Origin: Delphinapterus leucas
Lineage: Eukaryota; Chordata; Mammalia; Artiodactyla; Monodontidae
DNA: 64,000 nt
Direction of reading: 5' to 3'
Assembly (NCBI RefSeq): GCF_002288925.2
Contig: NW_022098021.1
Location: 29,218,667 to 29,282,666 of the forward strand
Below, in pieces: positions 35,292 to 45,589 of this stretch (its first letter is position 1; each line of letters opens with the position of its first letter). Below the pieces are notes generated by a model. It was not told the origin of the DNA. It saw only the letters and a list, made by a program, of their open reading frames with translations, and ran no database searches. The translations under genes and the position numbers were made by a program.

Positions 35292-38200
35292 ATGATCATA
35301 GGAACTTACATATCGATAATTACCTTAAATGTAAATGGAATAATGCTCCAACCAAAAGACATAGACTGGATATATGTATACAAAAACAAGACCCATATAT
35401 ATGCTGCTTAAAAGAGACTGACTTCAGACCTAGGGACACATACAGACTGAAAGGGAGGGGATGGAAAAAGATATTCCATGCAAATGGAAATCAAAAGAAA
35501 ACTGGAGTAGGAACTCTCATATCAGACAAAATAGACTTAATAATACAAGAGACAAAAAGGACATTACATAATGATCAAGGGATTAATACAAGAAGAAGAT
35601 ATAATAATTGTAAATATTTATGCAACCAATATAGGAGCACCTAAATACATAAGGCAAATACTAACAGCCATAAAAGGGGAAATCAACAGTAACACAATCA
35701 TATCAGAGGACTTTAACATCCCACTTTCACCAATGGACAGATCAACCAAAATGAAAATAAATAAGGAAACACAAGCTTTAATGATACATTAAAGAAGATG
35801 GATTTAAATGATATTTATAGAACATTCCATCCAAAAACAACAGAACACACTTACTTCTCAAGTGCTTGTGGAACATTCTCCAGGATAGATCATATCTTGG
35901 GTGACAAATCAAGCATTGGTAAATTTAATAAAATTGAAATTGTATCATGTATCTTTTCTGACCACAATGCTATGAGACTCGATATCATTTACAGGAAAAA
36001 ACTGTAAAAAGTACAAACACATGGAGGTTAAGCAATACTCTACTAAATAACAAAGAGATCACTGAAGAAATCAAAAACTACCTAGAAATAAATGACAATG
36101 AAAACACAACCACCCAAAATCTATGGGATGCTGCAAAAGCAGTTCTAAGAGGGAAGTTATAGCAATACAAGCCTATCTCAAGAAACAGGAAACATCTCAA
36201 GTAAACAACCTAAACTTACACCTAAAGCAATTAGAGAAAGAAGAACAAAAAAAAAAACCCAAAGTTAGAAGAAGGAAAGAAATCATAAAGGTCAGATTAG
36301 AAATAAATGAGAAAGAAATGAAGAAAACAACAGCAAAGATCAAGAAGACTAAAAGCTGGTTCTTTGAGAAGATAAGCAAAATTGATAAAGCATTAGCCAG
36401 AATCATCAAGGAAAAAAAAAAAACAGAAGACTCAAATCAACAGAATTAGAAATGAAAAAGGAGAAGTAACAACTGACATTGCAGAAATACAAAGGATCAT
36501 GAGAGATAACTACAAGCTACTCTATGCCAATAAAATGGACAACCTGGAAGAAATGGACACATTATTAGAAAAGCACCACCTTCCGAGACTGAACCAGTAA
36601 GAAATGGAAAACATAAAGAGATCAATCACAAGCATTGAAATTGAAACTGTGATTAAAAATCTTCCAACAAACAGAAGCCCAGGACAAGATGGCTTCACAG
36701 GCGAATTCTATCAAAAAGTTAGAGAAGAGCTGACACGTATCCTTCTCAAACTATTTCAAAATATAGCAGAGGGAGAAACACCCCCAAACACATACTATGA
36801 GGCTACTATCACCCTGAATACCAAAACAAGACAAAGATGTCACAAAAAAATTAAACTACAGGCCAATATCACTGATGAACATAGATGCATCAGCCTCAAC
36901 AATATAGTAGCAAACAGAATCCAAGAGCACATTTAAAGATCATAGACCATGATCAAGTGTGATTTATCCCAGGAATGCAAGGATTCTTCAATATATGCAA
37001 ATCATTCAATGTGGTACACCATATTAACAAACTGAAGGATAAAAAACATATGATCATCTCAGCAGATGCAGAAAAAGCTTTTGACAAAATTCAACACCGA
37101 TTTATGATAAAAACCCTCCAGAATGTAGGCATAGTAGGAACTTATCTCAACATAATAAAGGCCATATATGACAAACCCATAGCTAATATCATTGTCAACG
37201 GTGAAAAATTGAAAACATTTCCAAAAAGATCAGGAAGAAGACAAGGTTGCCCTCTCTCACCATTATTATTCAACATAATTTTGGAAGTTTTAGCCAAAAA
37301 AATCGGAGAAGAAAAAGAAATAAAAGAAATCCAAATCGGAATAGAAGAATGAAAACTGTCATTGTTTGTAGCTGACATGATACTATACGTAGAGATTCCC
37401 AAAGATGCTACCAGAAAACTACTAGAGCTAATCAATGAATTTGGTGCAGGAGCAGGATACAAAATTAATGCACAGAAATCTCTTGCATTCCTATACACTG
37501 ATGAAGAAATATCTGAAAAAGAAATTAAGGAAACACTCCCATTTACCACTGCAACAAAAAGAATAAAATAACTAGGAATAAACCCACCTAAGGAGACAAA
37601 ACACCTGTATCCAGAAGACTATAAGACACTGATGAAAGAAATTAAAGATGATACAAAAGATGGAGAGATATACCATGTTCTTGGATTAGAAGAATCAACA
37701 TTGTGAAAATGACTCTACTACCCAAAGCAATCTACATATTCAATGCAATCCCTATCAAACTACCACTGGCATTTTTCACAGAACTAGGACAAAAAATTTC
37801 ACAATTTGTATGGAAACACAAAAGACCCCGAATAGCCAAACAATCTTGAGAAAGAAAAACGGAGCTGGAGGAATCAGGCTCCCGGACTACAGACTATACT
37901 ACAAACTACAATAATCAAGACAGTATGGTACTGGCATAAAAACAGAAATATAGATCTATGGAACAGGATAGAAAGCCCAGTGCTAAACTCACACACATAT
38001 GGTCACTATCTTTGATAAAGGAGGCAAGAATATACAATGGAGAAAAAACAGCCTCTTCAATAAGTGGTGCTGGGAAAACTGGGCAGCTACATGTAAAAGA
38101 ATGAAATTAGAACACTTCCTAACACTATACACAAAATTAAACTCAAAATGGATTAAAACCTAAATGTAAGAGCAGACACTATGAAACTCTTAGAGGAAGA

Positions 38201-39090
38201 CATAGGCAGAACCCTCTATGACATAAATCACAGCTAGATCCTTTTTGACCTACCTTCTAGAGAAATGGAAATAAAAACAGAAATAAACAAATGGGACCTA
38301 ATGAAACTTAAAAGCTGTTGTACAGCATAGGAAAACATAATCAAGACAAAAAGACAACCCTCAGAAAGGCAGAAAATATTTGCAAATGAAGCAACTGACA
38401 GAGGATTAATCCCCAAGATATACAAGCAGCTCATGCAGCTCAATATCAAAAAAGACAAACAACGCAATCAAAAAAATGGGCAGAAGACCTAAATAGACAT
38501 TTCTCCAAAGAAGAATTTCAGATTACCAACAAACACATGAATGGATGATCAACCATCATTAGTCACTAATCTAATATTTCTAATTAGAGAAAGGCAAATC
38601 AAAACTGCAATGAGGTATCACCTTACACTGGACAGATTGGCCATCCTCAAAATATCTACAAACAATAAATGCTGGAGAGGGTGTGGAGAAAATGGAACCC
38701 TCTTGCACTGTTGGTGGGAATATATAGTGATAGAGCCACTGTGGAGAACAATATGGAGGTTCCTTAAAAAAACTAAAAGTAGAAATACTGTACAACCCAG
38801 CAATCCCACTACTGCACATATATCCTGAGAAAACCATAATTCAAAGAGAGTCATGTACCACATTGTTCATTGCAGCACTATTTACAATAGACAGGACATG
38901 GAAGCAAGCTGTCCATCAACAGATGAATAGATAAAGAAGATATGACACATACATTTAATGGAATATTACTCAGCCATAACAAGGAATGAAATTGAGTTAC
39001 TTGTACTGAGATGGATGGACCTAGTGTCTGTCATACAGAGAGTGAAAAAAAATACCATATACTAACACACATATATATATAGAGAGAGAG
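35292..39090 (+). pseudogene. L1 ORF2 (endonuclease and reverse transcriptase), broken
   Basis: It starts with ATG 58 bp after the ORF1 stop and is broken into open pieces in different frames (35571-35792, 35798-36007, 36123-36449, 36604-36936, 36975-37352, 37362-37571, 38541-38828). Endonuclease motifs are seen: TLNVNG near the start and SDHNAM near 35960. The RT region shows [11 protein letters not shown]. The active-site box, normally FADD, reads FVAD at 37365-37376, so the first catalytic aspartate is alanine (codon gct at 37371). The C-terminal part contains MEYYSAI near 38960. The protein is lost in several independent ways. Confidence 0.9.
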
Positions 39091-39467
39091 AGAATCTAAA
39101 AAAAAAAAAAAAAAGGTTCTGAAGAACCTAGGGGTGGGACAGGAATAAAGACACAGACATAGAGAATGGCCTTGAGGCCACAGGGAGGAGGAAGGATAAG
39201 CTGGGACGAAGTGAGAGAGTGACATTTTCATATATACACTACCAAATGTAAAATAGATATCTAGTGGGAAGCAGCCACATAGCACAGGGAGATCAGCTCA
39301 GTGCTTTGTAACCACCTAGAGGGCTAGGATAGGGAGGACAGGAGGGAGATACAAGAGGGCATGTATATGGGGATATATGTATCTGTATTGCTGATTCATT
39401 TTGTTATACAGCAGAAACTAACACAACATTGTAAAGCAATTATACTAAAATAAAGATGTTAAAAAAA
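39091..39467 (+). other. L1 3' UTR and A tail of the full-length copy
   Basis: It starts after an A run with gaagaacctaggggtgggac and ends with caattatactaaaataaag and an A tail. It is a near copy of 39489-39857, giving two 3' UTRs in direct order. Confidence 0.85.
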
Positions 39468-39473
39468 AAGAAT

Positions 39474-39872
39474 AAAAATCATATGATCTAGAATCTAAGA
39501 AAAAAAAAGTTCATGAAGAACCTAGGGGTAAGACGGGAATAAAGACACAGATCTACTAGAGAATGGACTTGAGGATATGGGGAGGGGGAAGGGTAAGCTG
39601 TGACAAAGTGAGAGAGTGGCATGGACATATATACATTAGCAAACGTAAAATAGATAGCTAGTGGGAAGCAGCCGCATAGCACAGGGAGATCAGCTCGGTG
39701 GTTTGTGACCACCTAGAAGGGTGGGATTGGGAGGGAGGGAGATGCAAGAGGGAAGAGATATGGGAACATATGTATATGTATAACTGATTCACTTTGTTAT
39801 AAAGCAGAAACTAACACACCATTGTAAAGCAATTATACTCCAATAAAGATGTTTAAAAAAAATCATATGATC
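39474..39872 (+). mobile_element. 5'-truncated L1 (3' UTR only) with target-site duplication
   Basis: A second L1 3' UTR, 39489-39857, with the same phrases (gaagaacctaggggtaagac, gtgggaagcagccgcatagc) and a terminal A tail. The flanks aaaaatcatatgatc at 39474-39488 and 39858-39872 are identical. It lies at the 3' flank of the full-length L1 and in the same orientation, and both landed within the same older L1. Confidence 0.92.
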
Positions 39873-40670
39873 ATCTCAATAGATGCAGAAAAATCTTTTT
39901 CAAACTTCAACATACATAAAAACTCTCCAGTAAGTGGGCATAGAAGCAACATACCTCAACATAATAAAGGCTGTATATGACAAACCCACATCTAACGTCA
40001 TATTCAAAGTGAAAATCTGAAAGCATTTCTTCTAAGATCAGTAAGAAGACAAGGATGCCTACTGCGACCACTTTTATTCAGCATAGTATCGGACCACTTT
40101 TATTCAACATAGTATCGGCAGTCTTAGCCACAGCAATCAGACAGGAAAAAGAAATCAAAGGAATCCAAATCATATAGGAAGAAGTAAAACTGTCACTGTT
40201 TGCAGATGACATAATACTATACATAGAAAATCCAAAAGACACTACTTGAAACCTAGTAGAGCTCATCAATGAATTCAATGAAGTTGCAAGATACAAAATT
40301 AATATGGATTAATTAATGGAAATTCTGTTTCATTTCTACACACTAATGATGAACTTTCAGAAAGAGAAGCTAAGGAAACAATCCCATTTACCATCACATC
40401 AAAAAGAATAAAATACCTATGAATAAACCTATACAAGGAGGTAGAAGACGTGTACTTTGAAAACTATAAGACACTGGTGAAGGAAATGGAAGATGGCACA
40501 AACAGATGGAATGATATACTGAGTTCTTGGATTGGAAGAATTAATATTGTTAAAATGACCATAATACCCCAGACAATCTGCAGATTCAGTGAAATCCTTA
40601 TCAAAATACCCATGACATTTTTTACAAATAATTTAAAAATTTGTATGGAAACACAAAAGACCCCAAATTT
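39858..40670 (+). mobile_element. Inverted L1 segment, right piece (RT domain)
   Basis: It resumes the L1 RT-coding sequence broken off at 32421 and runs to about 40670. The active-site box FADD is intact here (40199-40210), although stops and frameshifts surround it. It ends at about ccccaaattt, within some 20 bases, in L1 terms, of where the minus-strand part at 32378 begins. This is what a 5' inversion produces. A 26 bp tandem duplication lies at 40066-40117. Confidence 0.85.
40066..40117. repeat. 26 bp tandem duplication inside L1 RT
   Basis: Two adjacent copies (40066-40091 and 40092-40117) of a unit starting gaccacttttattca differ at one base. The unit is not a multiple of three, so it also shifts the frame. 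Confidence 0.95.
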
Positions 40671-41454
40671 CCATTTCCTTTATAACACAAACTAGATTAT
40701 AATGGAAATTTCCTGTATACATATACACGAATAAGAAATTTTGAATTTTAATGTTAGTTTTCAATATTTTGTTTAGAATTTTCAAGTATGTATAGATTAG
40801 ATTGGGATATTACAATAACTATATAGATTTATTTGAATAAATTAGAGGATATTTAAGGTTAAATAAAGAGACCAAATCCTATGTAGTGGTATATGTTTTA
40901 AATTATCCTTTCCTTTAGAATTTAGTAAATTTGATTGTAAAATGATTGGATATTATGTTAATTATATGTCTCAGTATTTAAATTCTAATATAATTTTTTT
41001 AATGCTTAGAGTTCTGTTCTGAGTTTATATTTCTTCCTAAGACACCTCTTGGAAGTAGTACATTTTCTGTTAAAATGTATGTTCTCCCTAATATTTCAAG
41101 TTTGTAAAAATAACTGTTTATAAGTTTTTTTCTTTAAAAATTACTGCTGCTTCTGCACTTACATACCCCTTTTTACTTACATTAAGTATTTTGCCTCTTC
41201 CAGTTCCTGTCTTCATCAGTGAGGCCAAGGTTTTGTCTTCTTTGTAAAGGTTTTGGTCTTGTTTATTTTTAATCTTCTTCATTGCATTTTCCCACTACTC
41301 TGTTGGTCTTTTTTCTTTCTTTTTTTTTCTTTTAACTTTTTAAAACTTTTTTATTTTGTTCTATTTTATTTTTCCCCTTTAAAAGACCATTTTGTTTTAA
41401 AAGAAATTGACTCTAAATGCCCTCAATTATCTCCTTATTTGCATACTATAAGTT
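40671..41454. other. Unassigned AT-rich DNA
   Basis: Nothing recognised. T-rich from about 41300 to 41390. Confidence 0.4.
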
Positions 41455-41900
41455 TGTATATATATTTTTGGAGAATAGTTGATTTACAATGTTGTGTTAC
41501 TTTCTGCTATACAGCAAAATGAATCATTTATACATAGAAATATATCCATTCTTTTTTAGATTTTTTTTCTCATATAGGCCATTACAGAGTATTGAGTAGA
41601 GTTCCCTGTGCTATACAGTGGGTCTTTATTAGTTATCTATTTTATACATAGTAGTATGTATATGTCAAACCCAATCTCTCAGTTTGTCCTTCCCCCCTTA
41701 CTGTCTGGTAACCATAAGTTTGTTTTCTACATCTGTGACTCTATTTCTCTTTCTTACATGTTTCATTTTTACCCTTTTTTTAGATTCCATGTATAAGCCA
41801 TATCATATAATATTTGTCTTTCTCTGCCTGACTTATTTCACTCAGTATGACAATGTCTATGTCCATCCATGTTTCCAAATTATGTTTTAATAGATTATAT
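41455..41900 (-). mobile_element. L1 3' UTR fragment (cetartiodactyl type)
   Basis: Inverted L1 3' end with gtagagttccctgtgctata, ggtaaccataagtttgtttt and ttatttcactcagtatgaca. It is similar to 24050-24412 but extends further toward ORF2. Three overlapping plus frames here are shadows. Confidence 0.85.
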
Positions 41901-42049
41901 TTTTATTTGTTGAATTATAAATATTATATATCTATATATCTCTATTGTTATTTTTCTTCCTTTAATTATATACTTAAAATAATTTTCAATTTCTATAACT
42001 ATGAGGTTTTTTTAGTAACATTTTTAAAATTTTTAAGTTAATTAATTTT

Positions 42050-42500
42050 GTCCAAAAAATGTATTTTGTATGCTACAGATTCCTTGGAATTTGTTAAAAC
42101 CTATATTATGGCCTAAAGTATGGTTAGTCTTCAAATATGTTACCAGGGTGCTTTAGAATATTCTGTTCATAAAAATCAAGAGTATTAATTATGCTATTCA
42201 AATCCTTTAAATCTTTATGAATTCTTTTATTACTGATATAATAATTCCTGAGAGAAATATGTGAACAGTTTCCAATTATAGAGTGTTACTCAGTTCTTTA
42301 TTTATACTCTGTGACATTTCGATTTATATATTTGAAGTTGTTTTTGCTGTCATTTTGTTGGTGATAAAATCCTGGAATTTGATATTAGACCTCTTCTTTC
42401 TATTTTTCATATCTCTCAATCTTATCTTTCAAACAGTGTGCAGAATTATATTTATTTCTTATGCCTATGTTCTGGTTTACAAATTTACATTTTGTCTGAT
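42050..42500 (-). mobile_element. Very old L1 fragment (tentative)
   Basis: Weak similarity to an inverted L1 stretch: tatattatggcctaaagtat, ttctgttcataaaaatcaag, and cattttgtctgatatgaatt near the end. Heavily decayed. Confidence 0.4.
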
Positions 42501-42675
42501 ATGAATTTTAATCTATTGAGCAAGGAAATTTTTAAAAACTTAAATTATTATATATTTAAAATCTCTAAGTCACATGTTTTTAGTATTTTTCTTCTTGTCA
42601 ATCCATTTTCTTAGATTTTTCTGCCATCCAATCCTATTGCTTATTAGTTCTTGTGTTACTTTACTCATGATAGTC

Positions 42676-42785
42676 TTTTTTTCTTCCTTCTTTTCCTTCT
42701 TCTTTCCTTTCTTTCTTGCTTGCTTTTCTTTGTTTCATTTTCTTTTTACTATTTTGTAGTTTTCTTTCCTTCTATTTTTTTTACT
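42676..42785. repeat. Pyrimidine-rich low-complexity run
   Basis: A strand-asymmetric CT-rich stretch (tttcttccttcttttccttc and onward) with T runs. It has no unit repeated exactly. Confidence 0.8.
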
Positions 42786-42992
42786 TTTGTTTATTATAAA
42801 TTTGAATTTTCAGGGTGCGTTTGAAAGTCTTTATAGTTTAGAATTCTGGAAGGCCAAGGTTGGGTTCTGATTGATATGTAATTTGTATTAATTTCTTCCT
42901 AACTTCTTGAATATTTTCACACAAGACTTAATTGCTGTTGTTTAATTCTGTCTTGATTCAGATTTGAGACTTTGGCTAGAAGTCAGTTTCTA

Positions 42993-43376
42993 TTTTTGAG
43001 CAAATGATTAAGGCCATACACCACCCACTTCCTTTAGTAGACTCTCACACTCCAGGCCATTATACACCCACCTTAATTGTCCCAGGGCCAGGTATCAAAC
43101 AACTAGGGGCAGCCCCTTTCCCCAGAAACCTGTGAAATTATCCATAATAGACAATCCATAGGGAGCCCCAGAGGAACCTACTTATACCAACCTACTTGCC
43201 ATACCGAGGCTGCCCCATACAACTCCAGCTTTCTCTTTTCCTGTCCCAGTGTGTAAACTCCTTTGTGGCCTTGTCTGAACTCCTTTCTCATTTAGAACTG
43301 CAACAAAAAATCTTTGCTTTTCATCTATCCAAGTGCCTGTGTGTTGGGTTCACCCTCAAAGGAATCTTTACATTTT
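42993..43376 (+). mobile_element. Solo LTR candidate, 376 bp
   Basis: 42997-43372 begins tgagcaaatgattaaggcc and ends ggaatctttaca, giving TG...CA ends. It has LTR-like composition with a U5-like stretch (tgtctgaactcctttctcat, tttgcttttcatctatccaa). It is flanked by tttt on both sides (42993-42996, 43373-43376), fitting the 4 bp duplication of gammaretrovirus-like (class I) ERVs, though tttt is low-complexity. No primer-binding site is visible after 43372, which favours a solo LTR. Confidence 0.6.
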
Positions 43377-45589
43377 ATAAAACAATTGGCTTTAAAAGCA
43401 CAATAGAATGGCTATGACCACTGACTTTTGGATAGGTTTTAGGGGGAGAAGGAGTGCTCTTGGATTAGAGATTGATTTCAGAGCTCCTGGCGAGTGGCTT
43501 GGGTCAGATCTACCCAAGTGGGAAAGTTGTGCTTTAGCTTTGTTGCTTGCTGGTGGGTCTTCAGGTGGTTGTATGTTTTACTCAAATTTCCTATGGGGGG
43601 AGAGGGTTTAAGAGGTTGATGTGGAGGTGCACCTAGGGCAATAGGAGTAATGTGGGTGTGATTTCCTGGGTCGGGTGTTTAGGTATGTTACCAGTCACAC
43701 CTTGTATTTGGTAGATGCCAAGTCCAGGGTCCCATCACTTCTTCAGTGTGGGTGTTTCTTTATTAATATTCAGGACAGGACTCTGGTTTGTCCCTGTTTA
43801 GGCAATACTTGTGGAGGAATGTGTTTGTTGAACTTCTAACACTAAAGAAATAATACCCTCTTCTCATTGTCCAAATTACTCAGTTGGGGAAAGCAGCCTA
43901 CTGTCTTCTTGATGTTGCATAAGTAGTTGCTAACACCAGCAAACATCAAGCTACCCAGATCCTCAGCAGTATGTGCGGGTTACACCTTTGGAGACCAGTA
44001 GCTCATTATTTAATCCAAAGGGGTGTCTGGGATAATGAGATGAATATTTAATCCCTGTACACACTGTCCCCACCCTGCCACACAAAAAAAACTGCCCAAG
44101 TTACCAAATTGTTTAAATAATGTGAGAACCCTAGTTAATGTGCTTGGGTCTCAAGTAAGTGCCTCCACATATCATCATACAGAGGGACTGATACCTCAAA
44201 TGGTGGCATTAACTTTGTTGCCCCAAGAAGCTTGTTATTGCTTTCTTAGGTGCAAATCAATCCTTCAAGGGTGGACTGGGTAACCTTGCTAGATGGCTGC
44301 CTATGAGACTGGCCATCCTGCCTCTCCCCTTTGCCTGTGTCAAAAGTTGATTAAAAAAAAAAATGAAACCAACAAATCACTTAAGTAGTAATTAGTAATA
44401 GTTTCATGTGCACAAACCAAAAAGACAGTTTGCAAGCTGGGCACCCTCAAAGCAAAACATGAGGCTCAGAGATATGTTGTTATAAAGCAGCTGATATAGT
44501 GTGAAGGCAGTGTTTATCCTTAACAGTAATTGGTTACAATATTAGAATTTTCTTAAGTGAAAGGGAATTGGTTAGTGGTTGCTTCGTATCAATTTTCAGG
44601 AACTATTTAAGTTTCACTTACGATTTTCAGAAACATAAGCAAGAAGTGACTAGCTTGTCAGCTAGTCAAGTTAAACTAGCTTGTCAGCAAAATAAGCTAA
44701 ATTAAGCTTTGTGTGTATGACTAACTGGTTTCATCTGCTCAGGGAATTTGCATGTCTGGTTTCTGTGTTTGATATTAACACCTGTAACTGCCTAAAAGTT
44801 TGCACTATTGAGTTAGACAGAGAGAGAAACTGAAAACCGAGGCTTTACGTGTCTGAAAACCCACAAGGAGGGAAAAGGCAGCGGTAGAGGCTGGTTTGAT
44901 AAGCTCTTTCACTGAACCACTCTTCAGTCTGTACGTCTGTTGCACTAGATATTTAATCCTTTGGGTACAAGGGGAGGACACCTATGGTACCCCTGTGGCA
45001 TAGGGAAGGGGTTAAGTTAAATCCATGTTAAAGCTGAAGCTCCTATGGCATAGAATCACTGCTTCTTGTGGGGGCAGGTGTTCCTAACCCTGAGTGATTT
45101 GAAGCTCCGGAGAGGAAAAATATATATATATAAACATGAACTATGTAAAGAGAACTTCCTTAAAGTATATATAGTAAAGACAAAAACGGAAGGAAGAACA
45201 GAATGGAGGAAGGAAGGAAGGAAGGATGGGAGGTTGAAAGGAAAAATTCTGGATATTGCGGGGAAGATGTAAAAAAGAAAAAATATATACGTATTATTAA
45301 ATTAAAACAAAGTTCCATAATTTGACCCAATTGGAAATACAAAATTTACTAAAATAATTTTTAAAAAAACATTAAGAGGGTATTTATTTGCTTTTGTACT
45401 TCAAAGACAGGTTCTAAATTAAGTTTAACATTTGCTAAAATATACCCATTGGCAGATTTTCATGGATTTATTAAATAGCGATGTTCAAATTACAGTTATT
45501 CCTGGCGAATCTCACTAAATTTGAACATGAAATCCCTATAATCTTAAGAGTGTAACTAAATATAAAATAGAGGAAATGTTGTTATACTT
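43377..45589. other. Unassigned block, less AT-rich, possibly ERV-derived
   Basis: Richer in G and C than the surroundings at 43430-44330 and 44830-45110. It lies between an LTR and a retroviral pol relic and could be decayed ERV leader or gag, but I see no gag motif, so this is only positional inference. It holds a spaced direct repeat actagcttgtcagc (44649-44662, 44675-44688) and a GGAA run at about 45206-45226. Confidence 0.35.
45206..45226. repeat. (GGAA)n microsatellite
   Basis: About five GGAA/AGGA units in an A-rich context. Confidence 0.85.

Larger units (their letters stand above)
32422..39467 (+). mobile_element. Near full-length L1 (7.05 kb), ORFs broken
   Basis: The element has every L1 part in order: 5' UTR from 32422 (gagagaggtccttcaagatg), ORF1, ORF2, 3' UTR and an A tail ending at 39467. 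It is flanked by aagaatgaaaatc (32409-32421) and aagaataaaaatc (39468-39480), one mismatch in 13. It sits within an older L1 at the RT-coding stretch. Both ORFs carry stops and frameshifts, so it is not autonomous. The full length and recognisable ORFs suggest it is younger than the L1 it interrupts. Confidence 0.92.

Noticed and set aside
32379..40670. Functional, mobile L1
   Set aside because: ORF1 stops at codon 5, ORF2 is in at least seven pieces, and the RT box has lost an aspartate.
44649..44688. Possible repeat array (actagcttgtcagc twice)
   Set aside because: Only two copies with a 12 nt gap. No array, and CRISPR is not expected in an animal genome.
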